Positions 9,469 through 20,462 of a stretch of DNA of 64,000 bases are shown here, one piece after another. This stretch comes from an uncultured Pelagibacteraceae bacterium. Its GTDB lineage: Bacteria; Pseudomonadota; Alphaproteobacteria; Pelagibacterales; Pelagibacteraceae. Below the pieces are notes generated by a model that saw only the letters and a list, made by a program, of their open reading frames with translations, was not told the DNA's origin and did no database searches. The stretch is taken from NCBI GenBank assembly GCA_902604305.1, contig CACKXS010000001.1:43107-107106 (forward strand). The letters are read 5' to 3'. The translations under genes and the position numbers were made by a program. Within the stretch, counting starts at the first letter, position 1. Every line of letters starts with the position of its first letter.

Positions 9469-12400
9469 TATATTCAATCATCTAAAAATACATACGCAGT
9501 ATTCAATATGTGAAGGAGCTATTAAAATTGATGATTTAAAAAATTATTGCAAAGATAATAAAATTAAATCAATTGGATTATCAGATACTTCAAATCTTTG
9601 TGGATCACTTGAGTTTTCAGAAAATCTATCGAAATCAGGAACCCAACCAATAATTGGCACACAAATACTATTTAATTATAATGGAGAGCTAGGCTTATTG
9701 CCTCTAATTGCAAAATCAGAAGCTGGATATAGAAAAATTGTTGAACTATCTTCTAAATCTTATTTAGAAAATAGCGATAGCTCTGAGCCACAATGTAAAT
9801 TTGAAAATTTATTAGAAGAACCTGATGGAGTTATTATATTTAGTGGATCAATTAATGGATTAATTGGAAATTTATTTAATAAAGGTAAAATTAGCGAAAT
9901 TGAAGAGATTTATAAAATAATTAAAAAAAACTATAAAAATGATTTTTATTTAGAAATACAAAGACATGATGATCGTAATGAAAAATCCTTTGAAAATTTT
10001 AATTTAAATCTTTCTAAAAAATTAGATCTACCAATAATCGCAACTCACGAAATATATTATTTGGATAAGTCTATGCATGATGCTCACGAAGCCCTAATTT
10101 GTATTGGTCAAAAAGCTTATTTAAATGATAAAAACAGAATATCTTTTTCAAACCAACATTATTTAAAATCTTCTGATGAAATGAAAAAGTTATTTGATGA
10201 TTTACCTGAAGCATTAGAAAATAATTATAATTTACCATTAAAATGTAGTTTTAGACCTATGTCTTCAAAACCAATACTTCCAAATATAAGCTCAGAAAAA
10301 AGTGGTAATGCTGATCAAACATTGTTTTCAATAAGCGAAGAGGGATTACTTAATAAATTTTTAAATGTTTTTAAAATACCTAAAGATAAAATCCAATCTA
10401 ATAATCAATTTAAAATTTATAAAGAAAGATTAGATCATGAATTAAAAATTATTACTGAAATGAAATACTCTAGTTATTTTTTAATTGTTTCAGATTATAT
10501 TAAATGGGCAAAGAATAATGATATTCCAGTTGGACCTGGCAGAGGATCTGGTGCTGGATCTTTAGTTGCTTGGTGTCTATCGATTACTGATCTCGATCCA
10601 ATTAAATTTAATTTAATTTTTGAAAGATTTTTAAATCCAGATCGTATTTCAATGCCTGACTTCGATATAGATTTTTGTGAGGAAAAAAGAGATTTAGTTT
10701 TTGAATATTTAAATAAAAAATACAAAGATAGTGTAGCTCATATAATAACATTTGGTAAATTAAAAGCTCGAATGGTGATAAGAGATGTTGGTCGAGTTAT
10801 AGGACTACCCTATGGATTTGTAGATAGTATTTCAAAAATGATACCTTTTGACCCTTCAAGACCTCAAACTTTAACTGAATGTATAAATAATGAGCCAAGA
10901 CTTCAAAAATTAATAAGAGAAGATGCAAGAGTTAAAAAATTAATTGATCTATCGTTAAAACTTGAAGGACTAAATAGAAATGTCGCTACTCATGCTGCCG
11001 GTGTTGTTATAGCAGATAAAAAATTAACTGACACTGTTCCTTTATACAAAGATGCTTCATCTGATTTATTATTGCCATCAACACAATTTGATATGTACTC
11101 AGCCGAAAATGCAGGATTGATTAAATTTGATTTTTTAGGCCTTAAAACTTTAACAGTAATTAATAAGACACAAAAACTAATTAATAAAAAAAATAAAGAC
11201 TTTAAAATAGATAATATAAACTATGAAGATCAAAAGGTTTTTGATTTACTTAGCTCAGGAAATACAGTTGGTTTATTCCAATTAGAGAGCTCTGGTATGA
11301 GAGATGCTTTAATAAATATGAGACCTAACCATTTGGAAGATATTATAGCTTTAGTAGCCTTATATAGACCTGGACCAATGAGCAACATACCAACATATAA
11401 TGATTGCAAACATGGGATACAAAAACCAGATTATTTACATCCATTATTGGAGGATATTTTAAAACCAACTTATGGAGTAATTATTTATCAAGAACAAGTT
11501 ATGCAAATAGCACAACAACTTTCAGGCTTTACAGCTGGAGAAGCAGATATTTTGAGAAGAGCAATGGGGAAAAAGAAAAGAGCAGAATTAGAAAAGCAAA
11601 AGCAAAGATTTATAGAAGGAGCAGTAAAAAATAAAATAAGCAAGGAGGTTGCTGCTGGTATTTTTTTAAAAATTGAACCATTTGCAGAATATGGGTTTAA
11701 TAAAAGCCATGCAGCCGCGTATGCAATAATTGCTTATCAAACAGCATATTTAAAAAAATATTTTCCTAATGAGTTTTTTGCAGCATCAATGACTATGGAT
11801 ATTTCAAATCAAAACAAATTAAGTGAGTTTTATGAAGAACTTAAGAGATTGAATATTAATATTGTAAGACCAGATATTAATAAATGTTTTGCTGATTTTA
11901 GATCAGATGAAAAAAATTTTTATTATGCATTAGGATCCATTAAAAGTGTTGGTTTTGATGCTATATCAAATATTGTAAATGAAAGGAATAAAAATGGAAA
12001 TTTTAAGTCAATTAGAGATTTTATTCAAAGAGTAAATCCAAAGGATATAAATAAACTTCAACTAGAAGGACTGGTTAAAGCAGGAGCATTTGATAGCATT
12101 AATCAAAATAGACTATCATTATTTAATTCAATACCAAATTTAATATTAAAATCAAAAAATATTTTTGAAAATAGAGCATCTAATCAAAATGATTTATTTG
12201 ATCTCGATGAAACAGACGCTAAAAGAGATGATGATTTAATAACAAATTTTAAAGATTGGAAATTCGAAGAAAGACTTGCCAAAGAATTCGAGTCTGTTGG
12301 TTTTTTTATTTCAGACCATCCCATTAATCAATTTAAAGAAATTTTTAATGATTATAAAATTAAAGATTATAAATTTTTTTTGTCAGATGATTCAAACAAT

Positions 12401-12871
12401 CAAAGTAATATAGCTGCCACAATTCTTAAAATTCAGGAAAGAAAAACATCAAAAGGAAACCCTTACGCAATAGTAAAACTTACCGATTTATCAAGTGTGT
12501 TTGAGTTATTTATATTTTCAGATGTTCTTGAGTCAAACCGTAATATTCTAGTAGAGGGTAATTCTTTACTATTAAATTTGAATAAAAATTTAAACGATAG
12601 TGATAATAGATTTAAAAGAATAAACGTAAATAAACTTTCTCTGATAAAAGAATTATTTAATAAGCCTATACCAAATATAGAAGTAGACATTTACAATATT
12701 GAAGAAATCTCAAAATTAAAAATGATTAATGAAGAAGGAAACACAGGCATAGTATTGAACGTAAATGACAAAGGAAACACAATTTCATTCAAATTAAAAA
12801 AAAAAAGAAAAGTAGATAGAAATTCATTAAATTTAATTAAAAAAGAGGGGTTTTCTTCAAAAATTAATTAA
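9449..12871 (+). CDS. dnaE: DNA polymerase III subunit alpha
   Basis: 1140 aa; PHP start (HLKIHTQYSICEGA), GRGSGAGSLVAWCL, MPDFDIDFCEEKRD, ALYRPGPMSNIP. Confidence 0.96.
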   Translation: MPESNTNIFNHLKIHTQYSICEGAIKIDDLKNYCKDNKIKSIGLSDTSNLCGSLEFSENLSKSGTQPIIGTQILFNYNGELGLLPLIAKSEAGYRKIVELSSKSYLENSDSSEPQCKFENLLEEPDGVIIFSGSINGLIGNLFNKGKISEIEEIYKIIKKNYKNDFYLEIQRHDDRNEKSFENFNLNLSKKLDLPIIATHEIYYLDKSMHDAHEALICIGQKAYLNDKNRISFSNQHYLKSSDEMKKLFDDLPEALENNYNLPLKCSFRPMSSKPILPNISSEKSGNADQTLFSISEEGLLNKFLNVFKIPKDKIQSNNQFKIYKERLDHELKIITEMKYSSYFLIVSDYIKWAKNNDIPVGPGRGSGAGSLVAWCLSITDLDPIKFNLIFERFLNPDRISMPDFDIDFCEEKRDLVFEYLNKKYKDSVAHIITFGKLKARMVIRDVGRVIGLPYGFVDSISKMIPFDPSRPQTLTECINNEPRLQKLIREDARVKKLIDLSLKLEGLNRNVATHAAGVVIADKKLTDTVPLYKDASSDLLLPSTQFDMYSAENAGLIKFDFLGLKTLTVINKTQKLINKKNKDFKIDNINYEDQKVFDLLSSGNTVGLFQLESSGMRDALINMRPNHLEDIIALVALYRPGPMSNIPTYNDCKHGIQKPDYLHPLLEDILKPTYGVIIYQEQVMQIAQQLSGFTAGEADILRRAMGKKKRAELEKQKQRFIEGAVKNKISKEVAAGIFLKIEPFAEYGFNKSHAAAYAIIAYQTAYLKKYFPNEFFAASMTMDISNQNKLSEFYEELKRLNINIVRPDINKCFADFRSDEKNFYYALGSIKSVGFDAISNIVNERNKNGNFKSIRDFIQRVNPKDINKLQLEGLVKAGAFDSINQNRLSLFNSIPNLILKSKNIFENRASNQNDLFDLDETDAKRDDDLITNFKDWKFEERLAKEFESVGFFISDHPINQFKEIFNDYKIKDYKFFLSDDSNNQSNIAATILKIQERKTSKGNPYAIVKLTDLSSVFELFIFSDVLESNRNILVEGNSLLLNLNKNLNDSDNRFKRINVNKLSLIKELFNKPIPNIEVDIYNIEEISKLKMINEEGNTGIVLNVNDKGNTISFKLKKKRKVDRNSLNLIKKEGFSSKIN

Positions 12872-12928
12872 AATAATACTTGTTAAAATATAAATAAATT
12901 TGTAAATACCTTCATAAATTAATACGCA

Positions 12929-12993
12929 CACAATATTTGGTTTAACAGACCTCCGGTCCCAAAAGGGAAATAATTGTGGTGGCTTAACCGGGA
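12929..12993 (+). ncRNA. candidate rpsB (S2) 5' leader with a possible pseudoknot
   Basis: CACAATATT (12929-12937) can pair with AATAATTGTG (12969-12978); GGTTTAA (12939-12945) can pair with TTAACC (12984-12989) outside that stem; GACC-TCC-GGTC hairpin at 12948-12958; relatively GC-rich block directly 5' of the rpsB start. Confidence 0.6.
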
Positions 12994-12999
12994 AAATAT

Positions 13000-13791
13000 A
13001 TGAAGATACCAAACGTAACAATTCAACAATTATTAGAGGCAGGAGTTCATTTAGGGCACAAAACCTTAAGATGGAACCCAAAGATGAAGAGATACATCTT
13101 TGGAAAAAGAGATTCTATTCATATTATTGATTTAACTCAAACATTAGAATTAATTAATGTTGCATTAGAAAAAATTTATAAAGTTATTTCTGAGAATGGA
13201 AAAATACTTTTTATTTCAACCAAAAAACAAGCTTCCGAGGCAATATCTGAATTAGCAAAAGAAACAGACCAATATTATGTTAATCATAGATGGCTAGGCG
13301 GTATGTTGACTAACTGGGGCACTATATCAAACTCTATAAAAAAACTAGAAAAATTAAATATAGATTTAGTGTCTGAAAATAGAGGTTTTACAAAAAAAGA
13401 ATTACTTAAAATGAGTGTGCAAAGAGATAAGCTTCAAAAATCTTTAGGTGGAATAGCTGAAATGAAAAAAATTCCAGAATTAGTTTTTATAATTGATACG
13501 AATTATGAATCTCTAGCTATAAAAGAATCAATAAAATTAAATATCCCAATAATTGCTATTTTAGATTCAAACTCAAACCCTGAAGGTATTGAATTTCCTA
13601 TACCAGGAAACGATGATGCAAGAAGGTCAATAGATCTTTATTGTAGCTTAATCAAAGAAACTATAGATAACGCTAAAAAAGAAACTCCAGTTTCTCAAGA
13701 AAAAAAACCTGTAAGCACTGATAAAAAAAAACAAAAAAAAGCTACTGAAGAAAAAAAAGACAAGACAATTAAAAACAGTCCATTAAATTAA
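13000..13791 (+). CDS. rpsB: 30S ribosomal protein S2
   Basis: [37 protein letters not shown]; lysine-rich C-terminal tail. Confidence 0.97.
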   Translation: MKIPNVTIQQLLEAGVHLGHKTLRWNPKMKRYIFGKRDSIHIIDLTQTLELINVALEKIYKVISENGKILFISTKKQASEAISELAKETDQYYVNHRWLGGMLTNWGTISNSIKKLEKLNIDLVSENRGFTKKELLKMSVQRDKLQKSLGGIAEMKKIPELVFIIDTNYESLAIKESIKLNIPIIAILDSNSNPEGIEFPIPGNDDARRSIDLYCSLIKETIDNAKKETPVSQEKKPVSTDKKKQKKATEEKKDKTIKNSPLN

Positions 13792-13802
13792 TTTTAAAAA
13801 AA

Positions 13803-14654
13803 ATGAATGATTTAGAAAAAATCAAACAATTAAGACTATCTACAGGAGCAGGTTTTAAAGATTGTGGTTCTGCATTGAAAGAATCAGATGGTGATTTAGA
13901 TAAGGCAGTAGAGATATTAAGAGTAAAAGGAATTTCCAAAGCTTCAAAAAAAATGTCAAGAGTTGCAAATGAAGGTGTTATCGCTTTAAGTGGTGATAAA
14001 GAAAAAACTTCTATACTAGAAGTAAATTGTGAAACAGATTTTGTTGCTAAAAATAATGATTTTATTAATTTTGTAAAGGAACTAAGTGAAATTAATAATT
14101 CTGTTAATTCAAATTTAGAAAAGTTAAATTCTTCATTAATGAAAAACAAAAAAAATGTTTCGGACAACCTAGTAGATATGATTGCTAAAATTGGAGAAAA
14201 AATTACTATAGGAAGATCAAAAACTTTAAATCACGATAATTCAATTAATTATTCTTATTTACATACAGTAGTTAAAGATAATTTATCAAAACTTGCAGTT
14301 GTAGCTTCAATCAGCTCACAAGAAAAATCGGAAAAAGTTGATTTATTTGGAAAGCAACTTTGTATGCATATTGCAGCACTAAACCCTATATCTGTAGATA
14401 TTGATGGAATAAGCAAAGAGATTGTCGAAAAAGAGCGAGAACTTGTTACAGAAGAGTTAAAAAATTCAGGTAAAAATGAAGATATAGCAAAAAAGATTAG
14501 TTTTGGTAAAATGAAAAAGTTTAAAGAAGAAAATAGTTTGATGACACAACAGTGGGTAATAGAACCTAAAAAAAAAGTTCAGGATATTGTTAATGAACTT
14601 GATATTAAAGACTTAAAAATTATTGAATTTTTTAGATTAAAAATTGGTGACTAA
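13803..14654 (+). CDS. tsf: elongation factor Ts
   Basis: [19 protein letters not shown]...[11 protein letters not shown]. Confidence 0.96.
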   Translation: MNDLEKIKQLRLSTGAGFKDCGSALKESDGDLDKAVEILRVKGISKASKKMSRVANEGVIALSGDKEKTSILEVNCETDFVAKNNDFINFVKELSEINNSVNSNLEKLNSSLMKNKKNVSDNLVDMIAKIGEKITIGRSKTLNHDNSINYSYLHTVVKDNLSKLAVVASISSQEKSEKVDLFGKQLCMHIAALNPISVDIDGISKEIVEKERELVTEELKNSGKNEDIAKKISFGKMKKFKEENSLMTQQWVIEPKKKVQDIVNELDIKDLKIIEFFRLKIGD

Positions 14655-15205
14655 TGTTTAACGACAGTAATTATATTCAAAAAATGAATAAAACTTTTGA
14701 AGTTTTATTAAAAGAATTATCATCTTTAAGAACTGGTCGTGCCAATGCTAACATGTTAGATATAGTTAAAGTTGAAGTATACGGACAGAAAATGCCAATA
14801 AATCAATTGGCAAGCATTACAACACCTGAGCCTAGAATGATAAATATTCAAGTATGGGATCTAAATAATGTTTCCTTAATAGATTCATCTATAAAAAAAT
14901 CTGAACTGGGCTTAAATCCACAAATAGATGGACAACTAATAAGACTTCCAATACCAGATTTAAGTGAAGAAAGAAGAAATGAAATGAAAAAACTTATTAA
15001 ATCCATGGGTGAAAAATGTAAAATTTCAGTTAGAAATATAAGAAGGGAAGCTAATGATGAATTAAAAAAGTTATTAAAATCCAAAGAAATCAGTGAAGAT
15101 GAAGAAAAAAAGTTCGAAAAAAAAATACAAACTATTACAGATGATCAAATAAAAAAAATTGATGAAAAAGTTATTTCTAAAGAATCTGAAATAATGAAAA
15201 TATGA
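14654..15205 (+). CDS. frr: ribosome recycling factor
   Basis: ELSSLRTGRANANMLD and EERRNEMKKLIKSMGE motifs. Confidence 0.96.
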   Translation: MFNDSNYIQKMNKTFEVLLKELSSLRTGRANANMLDIVKVEVYGQKMPINQLASITTPEPRMINIQVWDLNNVSLIDSSIKKSELGLNPQIDGQLIRLPIPDLSEERRNEMKKLIKSMGEKCKISVRNIRREANDELKKLLKSKEISEDEEKKFEKKIQTITDDQIKKIDEKVISKESEIMKI

Positions 15206-15876
15206 ATTCAATTAAACATGTCGCCATTATTATGGATGGCAATGGACGTTGGGGCATAAAGCATAAAAAATCTAGAAACTTAGGCCACAAAGAAGGACTT
15301 AAAACTGTTGAAAAAATTATTAAAACAACAATAAAAAATAAAATAAAGTATTTAACTTTATATGCTTTTTCAACAGAAAATTGGAAAAGACCAAAAAAAG
15401 AAATAAATTTTTTGTTTAATTTATTAGAAAATTTTCTTTTAAATAAAATTTCAGATTTAAACAAACAAAATATTAAATTAAAAATTATTGGTAAAAAGAA
15501 TTTTTCAATCAAACTTACTAAACTTCTTAACTCATCAGAAAAAAAAACATCACAAAATAAAAGATTGCAAATTAATTTAGCTTTAAACTACGGATCAAAA
15601 AATGAAATAATAAATGCTTTAAACATAATTAAAAAAAATAAACTAAAAATTAATGAATCAAATATATCAAAGAATTTATTTACAAAAAACACACCAGATC
15701 CTGATATACTAATAAGAACCGGTAATACAAAAAGATTAAGTAATTTTTTGTTATGGCAACTAGCTTATTCAGAGATTTTTTTTGAAAAAAAATTGTGGCC
15801 AGATTTTAACGAAAAAGATTATTTTAAAATATTAAATAATTTTAAAAAAATAAAAAGAAATTTTGGTAATATTTAA
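15202..15876 (+). CDS. uppS: undecaprenyl pyrophosphate synthase
   Basis: HVAIIMDGNGRWG; FSTENWKRP; DPDILIRTGNTKRLSNFLLWQLAYSE. Confidence 0.95.
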   Translation: MNSIKHVAIIMDGNGRWGIKHKKSRNLGHKEGLKTVEKIIKTTIKNKIKYLTLYAFSTENWKRPKKEINFLFNLLENFLLNKISDLNKQNIKLKIIGKKNFSIKLTKLLNSSEKKTSQNKRLQINLALNYGSKNEIINALNIIKKNKLKINESNISKNLFTKNTPDPDILIRTGNTKRLSNFLLWQLAYSEIFFEKKLWPDFNEKDYFKILNNFKKIKRNFGNI

Positions 15877-16532
15877 TGAAAAAAGAAACTATTAAGAGAA
15901 TTGTTAGTTCAATAATACTTTTACCAATAGCTCTTTTTTTTATTATTAAAGGATCATTTCTTTTTAATTTTTTTATTTTAACTTGTTTTTTAATCTCTTC
16001 ATATGAATGGCACATGATGAGTAAAAAAAAATCTTACTATATATTTGGATTTATATTTTTACTTTTTTCTTTTTACTCAGTTTATCATTTAAGAAATGAT
16101 TTCGCTGGAGATTATATATATTTTCTCATGATTACTTTGATTTGCATTTCAACAGATATTGGTGGCTACATTTTTGGGACACTTTTTAAGGGTCCAAAGC
16201 TTACAAAGGTCAGTCCAAAAAAAACTTATTCTGGGATGATAGGTGGATATTTATTATCAATAATATTCTTAAATATATTCTATCTTTCACCTTATGTATA
16301 TGCAAAACCAACAGAGTTAACTTCTGATATTCTTATATTCATTTTATTAGTTTCTACTGTCAGTCAATTAGGAGATATTGTAATTTCTTACTTTAAGAGA
16401 TTATCAAAAATTAAGGATACAGGTAAAATTATTCCTGGACATGGTGGTCTTTTAGATAGAGTAGATGGAATGATTTTTGCATTTCCATTTTCATACATAA
16501 TTTTAAAACTTAATATATTTCAATATTTTTAA
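15876..16532 (+). CDS. cdsA: phosphatidate cytidylyltransferase
   Basis: Multi-TM; C-terminal signature KRLSKIKDTGKIIPGHGGLLDRVDGMIFAFP. Confidence 0.92.
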   Translation: MKKETIKRIVSSIILLPIALFFIIKGSFLFNFFILTCFLISSYEWHMMSKKKSYYIFGFIFLLFSFYSVYHLRNDFAGDYIYFLMITLICISTDIGGYIFGTLFKGPKLTKVSPKKTYSGMIGGYLLSIIFLNIFYLSPYVYAKPTELTSDILIFILLVSTVSQLGDIVISYFKRLSKIKDTGKIIPGHGGLLDRVDGMIFAFPFSYIILKLNIFQYF

Positions 16533-17702
16533 ATGAAAAAAAAAATTGGTATACTTGGCTCAACTGGATCAATAGGCGAAAATACATTTAAAATAATTTC
16601 TACTAATAAAAAAGATTTCAAAGTTATTTTTTTATCTACAAATACCAATGTTAAAAAATTATTAATGCAATCGTCAATTCTTAAGCCAAAGTCGGTAATT
16701 ATTTTCGATAAGCAAAGTTATTTAAATTATAAAAAAAAATTCGAAATTAGAAAAATTAATGTATTTAATTCATTTAGAGATTTAAAAAAAAAATTATCTA
16801 ATAGCAAACTTGATTATATTATGTGCGCTATAACAGGGTTAGCTGGTTTAGACTCAACAATAAATTGTATTAGTTCAACTAAAAGTATAGCAATAGCAAA
16901 TAAGGAATCAATAATATGTGCATGGGATTTGATAAATAAAAAATTAAAAAAAAATAAAACTAAATTTATACCTGTTGACTCTGAACACTTCTCCATTTGG
17001 TCATTACTTCAAAATGAGTCTATACACAGTGTTGAAAAAATTATAATTACAGCTTCTGGAGGTCCTTTTTTAAATTATAAATTAAATAAAATTAAAAACG
17101 CTAAACCAAAAGAAGCAATTAAACATCCCAATTGGAATATGGGTAAAAAAATTTCAGTAGACTCTGCTACACTGATGAACAAAGTTTTTGAAATAATTGA
17201 AGCACAAAGAATATTTAAAATTAATATTAAAAAATTTGAAATACTTATACATCCAAAATCATATGTTCATTCAATAGTTAAATTTATTAATGGACAGATT
17301 AAAATTTTAGCACATGACACCGATATGAAAATTCCAATTTTTAATTCTATATATCAAAAAAAAATTAAAAAATTTAATACAAAAAAAATTGATATAAATT
17401 TACTTAATAATTTAACTTTGAAAAAGGTAAATTTATCCAGATATCCCTCTATAAAAATACTAAATAAAATAAATAATAATAATACATTATTTGAAACTGC
17501 ATTAATATCAGCCAATGATGAATTAGTTGATCTATATATAAAAAATAAAATTAATTTTTCAGATATAAACAAAAAACTAACTAAAATTTTAAAATATAAA
17601 AAATATTCAAATCTTATTAAGAAAAAACCTAAAAAAATATCCGATATTATAAATTTATCTCAAGAAGTGAGGTTGAAAACAAGAAATCTATGTATACAGT
17701 AA
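16533..17702 (+). CDS. dxr: 1-deoxy-D-xylulose 5-phosphate reductoisomerase
   Basis: ILGSTGSIGENT; PVDSEHFSIWSLL; KISVDSATLMNKVFEIIEA. Confidence 0.95.
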   Translation: MKKKIGILGSTGSIGENTFKIISTNKKDFKVIFLSTNTNVKKLLMQSSILKPKSVIIFDKQSYLNYKKKFEIRKINVFNSFRDLKKKLSNSKLDYIMCAITGLAGLDSTINCISSTKSIAIANKESIICAWDLINKKLKKNKTKFIPVDSEHFSIWSLLQNESIHSVEKIIITASGGPFLNYKLNKIKNAKPKEAIKHPNWNMGKKISVDSATLMNKVFEIIEAQRIFKINIKKFEILIHPKSYVHSIVKFINGQIKILAHDTDMKIPIFNSIYQKKIKKFNTKKIDINLLNNLTLKKVNLSRYPSIKILNKINNNNTLFETALISANDELVDLYIKNKINFSDINKKLTKILKYKKYSNLIKKKPKKISDIINLSQEVRLKTRNLCIQ

Positions 17703-17709
17703 TTATATA

Positions 17710-19947
17710 ATGAAAATATTATTTAAATCATTGCTATTATTATTGCTTTTATCAGTTTCTGTTTATTCTGAAATAATAAAAAAAATTGAAGTTACTGGGA
17801 ATCAAAGAATTTCTTCGGAAACAATTAAAGTATTTTCGGGAATTAAAGTTAATACAGAAATTGATTTAGAAGATTTAAATGGAATTATTAAAAATTTATA
17901 CAAAACTAATTATTTCGAAAATGTTAGTTTAGATATAAATAATAATGTTTTAAATATTCAGGTAAAGGAAAATCCAATTATACAATCTGTAGTAATAGAT
18001 GGTGTAAAAAATAAAAGAATTCTAAAAGTTTTAAATGAAATAATTGAACTAAAAGAAAAAACTTCATTTGTTAAAATTAAAATTAAGAAAGACGAATCAA
18101 AAATTACAAATGTTTTAAGAACGAATGGATTTTATTTTTCTAAAGTTACTTCTAAAATTAAAACCAATGAAAACAATACAATTGATTTAATTTTTGATAT
18201 TCAGCTAGGTAAAAGAGCTCATATTAAAAAAATTACATTTATTGGAGATAAAAAAATCAAAGATCGAAAGTTGAGAAGCATTATAGTTTCAGAAGAATCT
18301 AAATTCTGGAAATTTATAAGCAGAAAAAAATATTTAGATATATCAAGAATTAATCTAGATGAAAGATTGTTATTTAATTATTATAAAAACAAAGGTTTTT
18401 ACAATGTTTCAATTGAAAGTTCTTCTGCAAAAATAATTAATGAAAAGGACTTTGAATTAATTTTTAATATTAACGCTGGAGAAAAGTTTTATTTTAGAAA
18501 TTTTGATTTAAAAATACCCAATGATTATTCAATTAAAAGTTTTCAAAATATAATTGATGTTCAAAATAAATTAAAAGGTAAAGTATATTCATACCAAAAA
18601 ATTGAAGAAATTTTAGATGAAATTGATGAAATAGCTTTAAAAAAAGAGTTTGAATTTATAAATGCAAAATTCTCTGAAACTATTAAAGATGGTAATAAAA
18701 TTGATTTAGCTATTAAAATAGAAGAATCTGAAAAGTTTTATATAGAAAAAATTAATATTTATGGAAACTATATTACTAATGAAAATGTATTAAGAAACTC
18801 CTTAATTGTAGACGAAGGTGACGCTTTTAATAAAATTTTAATTAATAAATCGATTAATAATATAAAAGGAAAAAGAATATTTAGTAATGTAAATTATAAA
18901 CTTAAAGATGGCTCTGCGGATAAATTAAAAGAAATCGACATAAATGTAGATGAACAGCCAACAGGAGAGATTTTTGCTGGTGCTGGTACTGGTACTAGTG
19001 GATCTACTGTGTCATTAGGAGTTAAGGAAAACAATTATTTAGGTAGTGGGATAAAACTTGATACAAATTTATCATTTAGTGACAATGCTTTGTTAGGAAA
19101 ATTCTCTGTAAATAATCCAAATTTTAATAATTCAGATAAAAGTTTAATAACTAGTGTAGAAGCGTCACAAGTTGATAGAATGACAACATTTGGGTATAAA
19201 ACGAGCAAAACCGGCTTTGATATTGGTACATCATTTGAACAGTATAATGATATATATTTCTCACCTTCTATAGAAAGTTATTTAGAAACTCTAAAAACGA
19301 CAGCTAGTGCTTCAGATAGCATGAAGAAGCAGAAAGGAGATTATTTTGATACTAGCTTCAATTATGGTTTGACTTTAAATAAATTAGATCAAAACTTTCA
19401 ACCAACATCAGGATTTTCTAGTTCATTTTACCAATCCATACCATTGTATACTGATGATTGGAGTCTTAATAATCAATTTAAATATTCTAAATATTATTCA
19501 CCAAATGATAGCGCAATAATATCAATTAAATTTTTAGCTGCGTCTATAAATTCACTATCAGGAGAAGATGTTAGAATTTCTAAAAGAATATATTTACCCA
19601 GCAAAAGAATGAGAGGATTTGAATCAGGAAAAATAGGTCCAATTGATGGAGATGACTTTATAGGAGGTAATTATGCTTCTGCTTTAAACTTAGCAACTAC
19701 TTTGCCAGGATTATTATCAGACCTTGAGGATGTGGATTTCAGCCTTTTCTTCGATGCTGGAAATGTTTGGGGTGTAGATTATAGTGATACAATAAGCTCT
19801 AATAGTAAAATTAGAAGTTCTACTGGATTAGGAATAGATTGGTTAACACCAATCGGACCTTTAAGCTTTTCTTTCTCTAAAGCAATTAGCAAAGCTGATT
19901 CCGATGTGACAGAAAATTTCAGATTTGACTTAGGTACAACTTTTTAA
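17710..19947 (+). CDS. bamA: outer membrane assembly factor BamA
   Basis: 745 aa; signal peptide, POTRA repeats, C-terminal barrel with MRGFESGKIGP. Confidence 0.93.
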   Translation: MKILFKSLLLLLLLSVSVYSEIIKKIEVTGNQRISSETIKVFSGIKVNTEIDLEDLNGIIKNLYKTNYFENVSLDINNNVLNIQVKENPIIQSVVIDGVKNKRILKVLNEIIELKEKTSFVKIKIKKDESKITNVLRTNGFYFSKVTSKIKTNENNTIDLIFDIQLGKRAHIKKITFIGDKKIKDRKLRSIIVSEESKFWKFISRKKYLDISRINLDERLLFNYYKNKGFYNVSIESSSAKIINEKDFELIFNINAGEKFYFRNFDLKIPNDYSIKSFQNIIDVQNKLKGKVYSYQKIEEILDEIDEIALKKEFEFINAKFSETIKDGNKIDLAIKIEESEKFYIEKINIYGNYITNENVLRNSLIVDEGDAFNKILINKSINNIKGKRIFSNVNYKLKDGSADKLKEIDINVDEQPTGEIFAGAGTGTSGSTVSLGVKENNYLGSGIKLDTNLSFSDNALLGKFSVNNPNFNNSDKSLITSVEASQVDRMTTFGYKTSKTGFDIGTSFEQYNDIYFSPSIESYLETLKTTASASDSMKKQKGDYFDTSFNYGLTLNKLDQNFQPTSGFSSSFYQSIPLYTDDWSLNNQFKYSKYYSPNDSAIISIKFLAASINSLSGEDVRISKRIYLPSKRMRGFESGKIGPIDGDDFIGGNYASALNLATTLPGLLSDLEDVDFSLFFDAGNVWGVDYSDTISSNSKIRSSTGLGIDWLTPIGPLSFSFSKAISKADSDVTENFRFDLGTTF

Positions 19948-20462
19948 TGAAAAAATATTATTTTTTATTTTTTTTTTTATTTTTTTTAAATAAATCTTTT
20001 GCTGAAGAAAAAATTGTTTATCTAGATGTTAATTTTTTATTGTCAAAATCTGAAGCTGGAATATATATTAACAATGAACTAAAAAAAATTAATGATAAAA
20101 ACATTGAAGAATATAAAAAAATTGAAAATTCGTTAAAATCTGAAGAAGAAAAACTTTTAAAACAAAAAAATATATTAAAAGAAAATGAATTTAACGATAA
20201 AGCAAATAAATTAAGAGAAAAATATAAATCGTATCAAATATTACAAAATACTAAAAATAATGATTTAAAAAAAATAAGAGATGATTCAGGAAACCAAATT
20301 TTGAAAGTTATAAATGAAATTTTAGCAGAATATTCTACAAAAAATAAAATTTCATTAGTTATTAAAAAAAAAAATGTAGTAATCGGAAAAACTGAATTAG
20401 ATATTACAAAAAATATTTTAGATTTATTAAATAATAAAATTAAAAAAGTGGAGTTGAAATAA
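19947..20462 (+). CDS. skp: OmpH/Skp-family periplasmic chaperone
   Basis: Signal peptide, YLDVNFLLSKSEAG start, charged coiled-coil; between bamA and the lpx genes. Confidence 0.75.
   Translation: MKKYYFLFFFLFFLNKSFAEEKIVYLDVNFLLSKSEAGIYINNELKKINDKNIEEYKKIENSLKSEEEKLLKQKNILKENEFNDKANKLREKYKSYQILQNTKNNDLKKIRDDSGNQILKVINEILAEYSTKNKISLVIKKKNVVIGKTELDITKNILDLLNNKIKKVELK

Noticed and set aside
13769-14167. 132-aa minus-strand ORF over tsf
   Set aside because: Shadow ORF fully antisense to the conserved tsf
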